Assembly (NCBI RefSeq): GCF_000974985.2
Contig: NZ_LAVA02000067.1
Coordinates: forward strand, 1 to 64,000
From: Streptomyces mangrovisoli
GTDB lineage: Bacteria; Actinomycetota; Actinomycetes; Streptomycetales; Streptomycetaceae
Length of the DNA stretch: 64,000 nt
Direction of reading: 5' to 3'
The notes beneath the pieces were generated by a model. The model had not been told where the DNA came from. It did not search any database and saw only the letters and a list, made by a program, of their open reading frames with translations. A program made the translations under genes and the position numbers. Below are positions 54,633-61,963 of this stretch, one piece after another; within the stretch, counting starts at the first letter, position 1, and each line of letters begins with the position of its first letter.

Positions 54633-55579
54633 GAGCGCCCGCCCCCGCTCTGCGTGGCTGAGCCGGCTTCGAAGGCGGCCACTTCCCACCGGCCGGAGCG
54701 GGCCCGCAGGGTGAGGGCGTAGGCGAGCGGCCACCGCGCAGCGGCGTCCCGGGCCTCCACCTGGGCCAGCACGTGCACCGTGGTGCCGTCCGCGGCAGCC
54801 GTGCCGGCGATCGGCGTGGTCTCTCGGGCCTCGAGCCCGGTCACCGACACGGCCTGGTAGGCGGCGGGTTCGACGGCGGACAGCGAGACGTCAGGGGCGA
54901 GGTAGCGGTCGATCCGCCCGGCACCGGTCAGATAGGCGGTGAGGAACTCGCCCACCGACGAGGCCACTTCGCTGCCGGTCGGCACCGTCACCGCGTACGA
55001 GGACGGTCCTGCCGTGGCGCGTCCGGGACCGGCCACCGCGGCGGGCGCCGCCGTCACCACGCACCGGGCGCCGCCCTCGTCCGCGGCCACCGGCACCGCG
55101 TAGTAGCGCACCCGACCGTCGGCGTCCTGCGCAGCCACCGTCACCAACGACTGTGCAGCCGACACCTGCGCACTGCGCACCGCCAAGACGGCCTGCAGCC
55201 CCGGCTGCGCATCAACAACGCGATCGGGCAGGTCGACCGCCGGGCCGAGCCGCCGCGCAAGCCGCGCCTGCGCAGAGTCCGCATCGCCGGCACTGCTGCG
55301 CAGCCACGCGCCGACGAACAACTGCGCACACCCGCTCGCCCCGTCCGTGGCCGCGGCATTCGTGCGCAGGGGAGCCGGCGTGCGCGGGGCGGCGTCGGTG
55401 TCGGTGTCGGCATGCGCACCCGAGGTGACGGACAACGCGAGTGCGAGCGGCCCGGTCGCCAGGGCGACGCATACGGCCAGGCGGGAAAGGCGGACGCGGC
55501 GGCGCATCCGTTGCAGCCGGATGCTGCCGGCAACCGGCCCGGCATCGCGGCGAGGTGAAGCCTGCTTGCCAGGAGACAT
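54629..55579 (-). CDS. TcpC/VirB8-like conjugation protein
   Basis: A 316-residue bitopic protein: N-terminal membrane helix (LSRLAVCVALATGPLALALS), then two NTF2-like domains as in TcpC of pCW3 and VirB8. Segments such as VGEFLTAYLTGAGRIDRYLAP and VHVLAQVEARDAAARWPLAY fit the TcpC_C repeat. GGGAG lies 7 nt before the ATG at 55579. It is the first gene of the leftward operon. The upstream 745 bp contain the hairpin-rich region. Confidence 0.78.
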   Translation of the reverse strand: MSPGKQASPRRDAGPVAGSIRLQRMRRRVRLSRLAVCVALATGPLALALSVTSGAHADTDTDAAPRTPAPLRTNAAATDGASGCAQLFVGAWLRSSAGDADSAQARLARRLGPAVDLPDRVVDAQPGLQAVLAVRSAQVSAAQSLVTVAAQDADGRVRYYAVPVAADEGGARCVVTAAPAAVAGPGRATAGPSSYAVTVPTGSEVASSVGEFLTAYLTGAGRIDRYLAPDVSLSAVEPAAYQAVSVTGLEARETTPIAGTAAADGTTVHVLAQVEARDAAARWPLAYALTLRARSGRWEVAAFEAGSATQSGGGRS

Positions 55580-55882
55580 GGTCGAACTCCCAGGTCGGTA
55601 CGGGTGGATACCGGCCCGAGCCAAACCGAGCCCCCTGACCGCAACGCCGACCACGGGCACCTGACCACGGTCACGATCCCGACACGAGGCTTGTGGTCAC
55701 CCGACCACGGGCTGACCAGGCCCCCGACCGCACGCATGCATGCGAGGAACGCCCGGAGGGTCCCAGCTCCCGGCAGGTATGGCTGGCGGTCCCGCGCGCG
55801 AGGGCACCGCACCGTCCGCCGTGGCACCGACAGCCGGCGCCGCGACGGTGGACAGCGTGAACTGCGGTGTCACACCAGGCCG

Positions 55883-55910
55883 CCGCCACTGCGCAGGTGC
55901 GCAGTGGCGG
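55883..55910. repeat. 13-bp perfect inverted repeat
   Basis: CCGCCACTGCGCA (55883-55895) and its complement (55898-55910) are separated by GG. Each arm ends in a TGCGCA site facing the loop. Confidence 0.9.
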
Positions 55911-56041
55911 CCTGCGGCCAGTGCGCACGGCGTCGAGTGCACTTCCCAGCTGCACTGCGCAACCCCGGACGGAGCCTCGAGTGCGCACGTCCACCGGAAC
56001 GCTGCGCAGTCCGCTTGCGCAGCACGAGGCCGTGCTGCGCA
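55890..56041. repeat. eight TGCGCA sites in 152 bp
   Basis: TGCGCA starts at 55890, 55898, 55922, 55956, 55982, 56003, 56016 and 56036. The hexamer is itself palindromic. Two are embedded in longer GTGCGCAC. Density is far above chance even in high-GC DNA and resembles iterons or repeated binding sites. Confidence 0.75.
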
Positions 56042-56048
56042 AGCGGAC
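56009..56048. repeat. 18-bp perfect inverted repeat
   Basis: GTCCGCTTGCGCAGCACG (56009-56026) and its exact complement (56031-56048) flank a 4-nt loop AGGC. A hairpin of this size could be a relaxase or origin-protein site, or a strong terminator. Confidence 0.92.
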
Positions 56049-56324
56049 CGCTGTCCTCGCGTGACGCGCTCGGGAGGCGCGGTCAGCTGACCATGGACCC
56101 GCTGGTGCCGTGCGGCCACCGGTGTTGCCCGATCGTGATGGATGGTCAGGTCCGCTGGCCGCCGGTGTGGTCAGGGTCGGCGGATGAGCTGGCGGCAGGT
56201 ACACGCGGGGGACACCAAGCCCTCGGCGGCGGCCTGGATTTCACAGCAGTTCGCAGCCCCGGCCGCCCACCAGCCCCACGCAGCGCATCCGCCACCACCC
56301 AGATCCTCGAAGGGAGCCATCCCC

Positions 56325-56861
56325 GTGTCCCGACCCGACCGGACCGCTCCGCACGTCTACCTGCTCTTCGCGCACGAGCCCTACTACCCCGCCTGGGCCG
56401 GGGAGATCAACACCACGATCGTGGCCGCGGCGTCCCTGCTGCACCCCCAGGTGCGCCAGCCTGACGGTGCCCGCATCCACACCCACCTGGTGAGCGCCCG
56501 CCGCCCCGGCGAGATCGTGCCGATCTCCACCCTCACCCACGAACTGGACGGCGGCGCACGCTGGCCGGACATCGGAGACTGGGAGGCCGTCACCGGCGAT
56601 CTCCTGCGCCTCGTCCACGATCGCGGCTGCGACGCGCTCAGCCTGGAACTGCCGTCGCTCGCACGGGCCTTGGTGTGCGCGGGCCCGGACAGCGAGGTCC
56701 GGGTCGTCGATTCCGTGTCCGGGGCCCAGCGGGCCTACGGTCCCGCGGACCGTCGCGAGGTCCTCGCCGGGGCGGAGTGGCACCTGAACTGGATGGAAGC
56801 AGGATCACGCCTGTGGCCCGGTGACGGATTGCTGCACCCGTTCAGCTCTGCCGCCGAGTGA
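56325..56861 (+). CDS. hypothetical 178-residue protein
   Basis: Unknown soluble protein (YLLFAHEPYYPAWAGEIN, LVHDRGCDALSLELPSLA, AEWHLNWMEAG). GTG 56325 has AAGGGAG 9 nt upstream. It is divergent from the conjugation operon across the hairpin region, so it may belong to the same element. The alpha/beta pattern gives no clear family. Confidence 0.6.
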   Translation: MSRPDRTAPHVYLLFAHEPYYPAWAGEINTTIVAAASLLHPQVRQPDGARIHTHLVSARRPGEIVPISTLTHELDGGARWPDIGDWEAVTGDLLRLVHDRGCDALSLELPSLARALVCAGPDSEVRVVDSVSGAQRAYGPADRREVLAGAEWHLNWMEAGSRLWPGDGLLHPFSSAAE

Positions 56862-57004
56862 TGTCGCAGGGACCTGGGGCGTGGGCCTGCGCAATCCGCC
56901 GTGCATCCGCCAGCCGCCGTGGTTCTGGCGAAGCAGTCCGCTCCGAACTCCCTCCTTCCACGTACGCGGGAGGTGTTGTCAGCGGGGTCCCGTAGCGTGT
57001 GGCC

Positions 57005-57661
57005 ATGGTCGTTACAGGTGAGAACTCGACTGCATCCGGCGGGCCTTCACCGGCGGATGCGGTGGTGGCGGGTGTCCAGCCCTACTACGCGCACAACGCC
57101 GCCGCCCTCGGGCAGCGTTACGGCAGCGTCGCCTTCGAGGACGTGCACGGCGCGGTTCTGGACCTGCTGCCGCCGGCCCCGGCGAAGGTGCTGGACGTGG
57201 GCGCCGGTACCGGGCGGGACGCCGCAGCACTGGCGGCCCGCGGCTACGAGGTGGCCGCGGTGGAGCCGGTGACCGAGTTGCGCCAAGTCGCGCAGCGCCT
57301 GCACCCGGACGCGAACATCCGGTGGGTGCAGGACGCGCTGCCCGACCTTTCCCGCCCGGAGGGGCCTTTCGACCTGGTTCTGCTGTCGGCGGTGTGGATG
57401 CACCTGCCTCCCGCGACACGTCTGCGGGCGATGGAGCGTCTGGCCGCGCTGCTGGCCGAGTCGGGCCTCCTGGTGGTGTCGCTGCGCCGCGGTGAACCTC
57501 CCGTGGACCGGGTGATGTTCGACGTACCCGCCGAGGAGGTCGTACGCGACGGAGAGCGGGCGGGGCTGCACCGGGTGCGGGTCACCGAAGAGGGCACCGA
57601 CCGGCTCGGCCGGGCCGAGGTGTGGTGGCAGACGGCCGTCCTGCGCAAGGAGAGCCGGTGA
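57005..57661 (+). CDS. SAM-dependent methyltransferase
   Basis: A 218-residue class I methyltransferase with motif I VLDVGAGTGRDAAAL (about 62-76), acidic motif II VAAVEP, and FDLVLLSAVWMHLP. A TAGCGT box 6 nt before the ATG suggests a leaderless start at 57005; an in-frame GTG at 56999 is an alternative. The substrate is unknown. A broken gene follows with a GTGA overlap. Confidence 0.85.
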   Translation: MVVTGENSTASGGPSPADAVVAGVQPYYAHNAAALGQRYGSVAFEDVHGAVLDLLPPAPAKVLDVGAGTGRDAAALAARGYEVAAVEPVTELRQVAQRLHPDANIRWVQDALPDLSRPEGPFDLVLLSAVWMHLPPATRLRAMERLAALLAESGLLVVSLRRGEPPVDRVMFDVPAEEVVRDGERAGLHRVRVTEEGTDRLGRAEVWWQTAVLRKESR

Positions 57662-57845
57662 GCGGGCGCGAGTTCTACGCCCAGGACGCCTGCGCGCGGG
57701 CGTCCTGGCGGCCCGCAACGAGGCCATCATGAACTCGCCCCACCCGCTGCACCGCACCCTCCACCTCAGCCTGAACGGAGCGCTGTCCCGGCGTAAAGCA
57801 CTCTCCTGGAGGGAGGTCCTGCGGGCGGTGCAGGCGGAGATCTGA
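57659..57845 (+). pseudogene. frameshifted small gene coupled to the methyltransferase
   Basis: A GTG overlapping the methyltransferase stop opens a frame (SGREFYAQDACARA), which ends early. In another frame the sequence continues GVLAARNEAIMNSPHPLHR and TLHLSLNGALSRRKALSWR, ending REVLRAVQAEI. The second part reads like the C-terminus of a conserved Streptomyces protein. The change of frame near 57690 implies a frameshift or deletion of the central part. Identity is not certain. Confidence 0.45.
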
Positions 57846-57961
57846 AAGGGGGACGGCACTACTTGAAAACAGCTGTGGCCGTGATGGTGCGAATCATCCT
57901 GCATCGGCCCGGGGGCGCATCGCGGACCGGCCGGAAGCAGCCGCAGCTGATCCACGCTGTG

Positions 57962-58035
57962 CAGACTCGGCAGGATTCGAACCTGCGCGCCCCGACAAGC
58001 AGCCGGGAGCTCTGGCCGACTGAGCTTACGAGCCA
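57962..58035 (-). tRNA. tRNA-like sequence, possibly degenerate (anticodon loop GCT)
   Basis: On the minus strand a cloverleaf can be drawn: T-arm GCAGG-TTCGAAT-CCTGC, D-stem GCTC/GAGC with AGTCGG in the loop, anticodon stem CCCGG/TCGGG with loop CTGCTTG, and acceptor pairs at six of seven positions (the first pair is U-U). The loop would read GCT (Ser), but the variable arm is short, position 37 is U, and the acceptor-D linker has an extra base. It may be a tRNA relic or an unusual element-borne tRNA. Confidence 0.45.
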
Positions 58036-58667
58036 ACCGCCCCGCTCCAGGCTGTCGCCCTCGTCGGCCGAGACCAACTGCGATCCGGGGCAGGTCGCAT
58101 GCACTGATCGTAGGAAGTTTTCGGGCGCTGGTCGAAGGGTTTGTGAGCGGGCGAGGTGTCGGTGGAGTGGACGGGCGTCCGAAGCGAAGGAACTCGCAGC
58201 GGTCCTCGGCCGGCTGGAACGTGGTGTCGACGCGTGGGCGTTGTCGTCACAGACGACGAGGCCCACCCCGGTGCGGCAGATGCGGCGTCGTGGGTCGGTG
58301 CGCGGGCGAGGACGACGATGGCGGCTCGGGCGACGGGCGGATCGAGTACGCGATCGACCCGGGTTCGCAGTGGGGTCGGTACGAGTACGTCACCGGTATC
58401 GCATTCCCGGCGCAGGCGGCGCCGGCCGTAGGCCGCCCGCAGCCGCTACGGCAGCGCGCCCGTCGGCATCGTGCGGGACGGGAAGGTGCACGGCATGTAC
58501 GTCCCGCGGAATTTCACGTTGCCGCTCCATCGCGTCCACCTGTCTGGGCGGGAAGGCCACTGGGCACCCCGCAACGGTGCACACCTCGAACAGCCACGGC
58601 ACTGCGCAGCTGTTCGCGCACATCAAGGGGGTAGGAGATATGGCTCCCGCGACCGTACGATGATCAC
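58036..58667. other. stretch without a convincing gene
   Basis: Frames on both strands are short and mixed. A possible decayed gene on the plus strand reads RIEYAIDPGSQWGRYEYVTG and, in another frame, APVGIVRDGKVHGMYVPRNF (about 58330-58520), suggesting a frameshifted remnant of unknown kind. Confidence 0.4.
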
Positions 58668-58883
58668 GTGACAGCCCGCCGCACACTTGGCGACGGCCCT
58701 TCGGCCCCGCACAACATCCGCGCCGCCCAGGCCGACCTGATCGATGGCCTGCCGGGCGTCCGCCTGCCCGACCTGGACGAGATGCGTGCCCGCGGAGTTC
58801 TCGGCACCTCCCAGGCGACAGCCCCGACGACACGGCGCACCCTCGGCACCGGGGGCCGCGCAGACGAGGACCCCGCTGCCTGA
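58668..58883 (+). CDS. hypothetical 71-residue protein
   Basis: A short frame starting GTG with regular codon bias (RTLGDGPSAPHNIRAAQADL, GVRLPDLDEMRARGVLG). No ribosome-binding site is evident and no family recognised. It lies next to a transposase relic and could be part of decayed DNA. Confidence 0.35.
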   Translation: MTARRTLGDGPSAPHNIRAAQADLIDGLPGVRLPDLDEMRARGVLGTSQATAPTTRRTLGTGGRADEDPAA

Positions 58884-59114
58884 ACCGGCCTGCCGATCGT
58901 GGGAGCGGGCGCGTTCCGCGTCGATCCGCAGCCGTCCGCGGTTGGGTCGGTGTCGTCGCTCATCGAGGTGTTCGGGGACGGTGTGGGAAATGCCAAGTCG
59001 TCGCAGGTAGCGGCGGTTCTCGCGGGATGTGTAGGCCTTGCCGGCCACGACGTGGTCGGACCGGGTGCGAGGCCGGCCGACCCCGATGCGGGGCGCCGAC
59101 ACCGGCACAGACAT
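58874..59114 (-). pseudogene. IS5-family transposase remnant
   Basis: The minus frame reads GVGRPRTRSDHVVAGKAYTS, RENRRYLRRLGISHTVPEHL, DERRHRPNRGR and then loses similarity. The GRPRxRxDHVxxxKAYxSRxNR...LRRxGIxHTxPE pattern belongs to the middle of IS5-type DDE transposases, different from the intact copy at 20.4 kb. Both ends and the final Glu region are missing. Confidence 0.75.
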
Positions 59115-59248
59115 CCGCTCTCCCGTGAAAGCGCGAGGCTGAAGATCCTCCTCGGGGTGGCGGCCCCGATCGCGCTGCCCGCACGGCTCGCCGATCCGCG
59201 TGAACAGCCCCCGGCTACCGGTTCAACAACCGTCTCACGGACGGGGGG

Positions 59249-60115
59249 TCATACGTCGAGCAGGGCGAGGAATGCGGCGGCCGCGGGCGTCGGGGGAAAC
59301 CGGCTCCACACGAGTCGCTCCACCCGTACCGGGCCGTCGGTGATCGGCACGCACCGCAGTCCGTGCAGTTCCGCGCCGAAGGCGCCGGGCAGCAGCGCGA
59401 TGCCCAGTGCCTGGCGGACCATACGGAGCATGAGCTCGACCCCGGACACCTCGAAGGCGACCTCGCGACGCAGGCCGAGTGCGGCGAACGCCTGGTCGGA
59501 CTGGGCGCGGGCGGCGCTGCCGTCGGCGAAGTCCACGAACACCTCGCCCGCCATCAGGCGCAGGTCCACCTCGTGACGGGCGGCCAGCGGATGGTCCGGG
59601 GCCATCACCGCGACGTGCCGGCCCTGGCCGATTTCTCTGTCCCGGACCCCCTGCGGAAGGAAGCCGGGCTGCACACCGAGGAACGCCGCGTCCAGCGCGC
59701 CGTCGCGCACCTGCTCGACGAGCCTTTCGCTGGAACCCGCCCGGAGGCTGAACCGCACCTGCGGGTAGCGCCGGCGGTAGGTCCGGATCACGGAGGGGAG
59801 ATCGACGGCGGCGACGGTGGGGATGGAGCCGACGGTCAGCCGCCCGCGTATCTCACCGGTGGCTGCTGCGACCTCCGCCCGTGCCCGCTCGGCCGCCTCG
59901 AGCGCCTGGCGGGCCGCGGGCAGGAACGCCTCCCCGGCGGTGGTCAGCCGCACCCGGCGGCTGGTCCGCTCGAACAGCCGGGCACCCAGCTCCTTTTCCA
60001 GCCGGGCCACTTGGTGGCTGAGCGCGGACTGGACGACGTGGCACGCCTCGGCCGCGCGGGTGAAGCTGGCAGTCTCGGCCACGGCGACGACGTACCGCAT
60101 CTGCTGGAGATCCAT
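59249..60115 (-). CDS. LysR-family regulator
   Basis: A 288-residue LysR protein with N-terminal HTH (MRYVVAVAETASFTRAAEAC, HVVQSALSHQVARLEKELG) and a periplasmic-binding-type effector domain (about 90-288). It is divergent from a VOC-family gene. A 31-bp palindrome with a T-N11-A core overlaps its start codon and is probably its autoregulatory site. Confidence 0.9.
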   Translation of the reverse strand: MDLQQMRYVVAVAETASFTRAAEACHVVQSALSHQVARLEKELGARLFERTSRRVRLTTAGEAFLPAARQALEAAERARAEVAAATGEIRGRLTVGSIPTVAAVDLPSVIRTYRRRYPQVRFSLRAGSSERLVEQVRDGALDAAFLGVQPGFLPQGVRDREIGQGRHVAVMAPDHPLAARHEVDLRLMAGEVFVDFADGSAARAQSDQAFAALGLRREVAFEVSGVELMLRMVRQALGIALLPGAFGAELHGLRCVPITDGPVRVERLVWSRFPPTPAAAAFLALLDV

Positions 60116-60145
60116 GCGATCAATCGTGGAACACGATCGATCGCA
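60115..60145. promoter_or_regulatory. 31-bp palindrome, LysR-type operator
   Basis: Arms TGCGATCAATCGTG (60115-60128) and CACGATCGATCGCA (60132-60145) are complementary at 13 of 14 positions around a 3-nt centre. The core ATCGT..ACGAT has T-N11-A form. A second repeat, CGCATG and CATGCG with 5-nt spacer, follows at 60142-60158. Confidence 0.75.
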
Positions 60146-60303
60146 TGACAAACATGCGTTGGACCGATGGATGCCTGTGCGGCGATGCTCGGACCGTGGC
60201 CGACCGCACCGTCGGCGACAGCCCCCGCCAGGCACGGCCCGCACCGGCCATGCCCGCCCTTCCGGCTGGCGCACCGCGCGCCCCGACCCCCGCGGAGACA
60301 CCC

Positions 60304-60693
60304 ATGCGTGTGATCGACTTCGACCACCTCGTCCTGAACGTCACCGACATCGAACGCTCGCTCGCCTTCTACCTCGGCCCGCTGGGCCTGCAGCCGGTGC
60401 GGGTGGAGGAGTGGCGGGCCGGCACCGCACCCTTCCCGTCCGTACGGGTGAGCCCCACCACCATCATCGACCTCGTCCAGGAGCCGGCCGACCGGACGCA
60501 TGGATCCAACGTCGATCACATCTGCCTGGTGGTCGAGCCGCTCGACTGGCAAGAGGTCGTCGATTCCGGCGTCTTCACCGTGCTGGACGGACCCGGCAGG
60601 CGCTTCGGCGCCCGGGGCACGGCGGTCTCCCTCTACGTTCAGGACCCCGACGGCAATACGGTGGAACTGCGCTGGTATCCGCCGGAGGCGTGA
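60304..60693 (+). CDS. VOC-family (glyoxalase-fold) protein
   Basis: A 129-residue vicinal-oxygen-chelate protein with two beta-alpha-beta-beta-beta units: DFDHLVLNVTDIERSLAFY (metal His), SNVDHICLVV, and YVQDPDGNTVELRWY (metal Glu). Probably a metal-dependent dioxygenase, lyase or resistance protein on a small molecule. It is divergent from the LysR gene that likely controls it. Confidence 0.85.
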   Translation: MRVIDFDHLVLNVTDIERSLAFYLGPLGLQPVRVEEWRAGTAPFPSVRVSPTTIIDLVQEPADRTHGSNVDHICLVVEPLDWQEVVDSGVFTVLDGPGRRFGARGTAVSLYVQDPDGNTVELRWYPPEA

Positions 60694-61133
60694 GCGCACG
60701 ACGTCGGGCCCTCGGACCGGTGAACCGATGCGGCCCGGATCCCGGACCAGGAGCCCGGGCACGGCGCCCCGGGCACAAGGCTTCGACGACGCTCGCAGAC
60801 GGACGACCGCGACCCACAGGTGATGATGGCAGGACTTCGCGGCCACCCCTCGCCGGCCCACCGGGCGAACCCGACGCGTCCCGCTCGGCGACCCGGCCCC
60901 CGGGCCGCTGCAGACTCCACCCCAGCCGCCCGGTCAGCAGCCGCCGGCCAAGGCCCGGGCCAGCTTGACGCCGGTCACCCGCTCAACCACACCACACCCC
61001 GCCCGGCCGGCGTGCCCAGGAGCCGCACGTCTTCGGTGCAAGCGAGGCGGAGATCAATGCGGTGCAGGCCGACCAGGTGTGCGCTGCAGGCCGGTCAACC
61101 CCGGGAGGCGTGGTGTGGCCGCTCCGCACACCG
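60694..61133. other. 440-bp stretch without a gene
   Basis: No frame with motif or RBS. On the minus strand a short segment reads LHRIDLRLACTEDVRLLGTP (about 61080-61020) and could be a relic, but it is too short to assign. Confidence 0.45.
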
Positions 61134-61418
61134 TCACGAGGAAGCCACCACCTCGCCCGCCATGACCTGGGGCGGGTTGGGGAGCAGGGACGCGAGGTTG
61201 TCCCGCACGAAGTCCGCAGCCCTCGAGATCGATTCCTCGGCACCGGCCCGGTCCTGGAAGATGCTGGTCGAGACCATCACTCCGTCGCCGGCATCGATCC
61301 AGTAGTAGGCCACGAAGCCGGAGACCTCCCGCATGAGCGCCACGAACCCCTCGTTCACGAGACGGGCCGCCTCGGCCGCATCGGTCACCCCTTCGTACCG
61401 CCGGACTGCTGCGTACAT
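61134..61418 (-). CDS. antibiotic-biosynthesis-monooxygenase-fold protein
   Basis: A 94-residue dimeric alpha+beta barrel protein (YAAVRRYEGVTDAAEAARLV, FVAYYWIDAGDGVMVSTSIF, DRAGAEESISRAADFVR). Members are cofactor-free monooxygenases or stress proteins. No partner genes are near, so the role is open. The ATG at 61418 begins the conserved part. Confidence 0.75.
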   Translation of the reverse strand: MYAAVRRYEGVTDAAEAARLVNEGFVALMREVSGFVAYYWIDAGDGVMVSTSIFQDRAGAEESISRAADFVRDNLASLLPNPPQVMAGEVVASS

Positions 61419-61963
61419 CGCCAGACTCCTCAGGGGGTTGTGGGTTCGTTCTCTGCTGGGACGGCGTACCCCTGCGACGGCTGCCTGCCTCATGAGGCTT
61501 CCGGCAGTCACCTGAAGGGCCGCCTCGGGTGATCCGAACGGCGGCCGCCGGCCCGGGCGTACGGCCTGGCGCCCGTCCGCCACGAGAGGGCGTCGCCGTG
61601 GAGTGGGGCAGCCTCGGAGGAGTACGACGGCGAGGTGCTCCTGCGGGCCGACATGCTGACCCCCGCGGACATGAGACGGATGCGGGGCGTGCCTCCCGAC
61701 GCCGAGTTCTGCCATGTCCACCCCGCGGGGACCACGTGACACCTCACGGCCGGTGCCGTCACCATCCGGCACCTCGCCCCCGATGGTGCCCGCGCCAGGA
61801 CGGGACACTCATCCGTCCGACATCCAAGAGCGACGACGCGCCGGCCTGCACGTCCGACTCGATGCCTCGGGGGGAGGCGGATCCGTCGGGAAAGCCGCAG
61901 GTAGTATCCGCGAGCGCGTCGGCCTTCTCAGGCTGCTGAACCAGGTGGGTGGGAGATTTCTCG
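61419..61963. other. 545-bp stretch without a confirmed gene
   Basis: One plus-strand frame ending at about 61739 reads SEEYDGEVLLRADMLTPADM and then RRMRGVPPDAEFCHVHPAG before a stop, with coding-like composition but no start or RBS. It may be the tail of a lost gene. The upstream region of the protease gene begins after it. Confidence 0.4.

Larger units (their letters stand above)
55580..56324. other. hairpin-rich non-coding region, candidate oriT/origin or control region
   Basis: No credible gene occupies these 745 bases between the divergent TcpC operon and a rightward hypothetical gene. They hold the likely operon promoter, a GTGGTC/GACCAC inverted pair near 55692, a 12-bp palindrome CGCATGCATGCG at 55733-55744, two long perfect hairpins and eight TGCGCA sites. 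Such density of symmetric elements beside transfer genes and a replication-relaxation gene is what an oriT or iteron-type origin would look like. Function is inferred. Confidence 0.5.
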
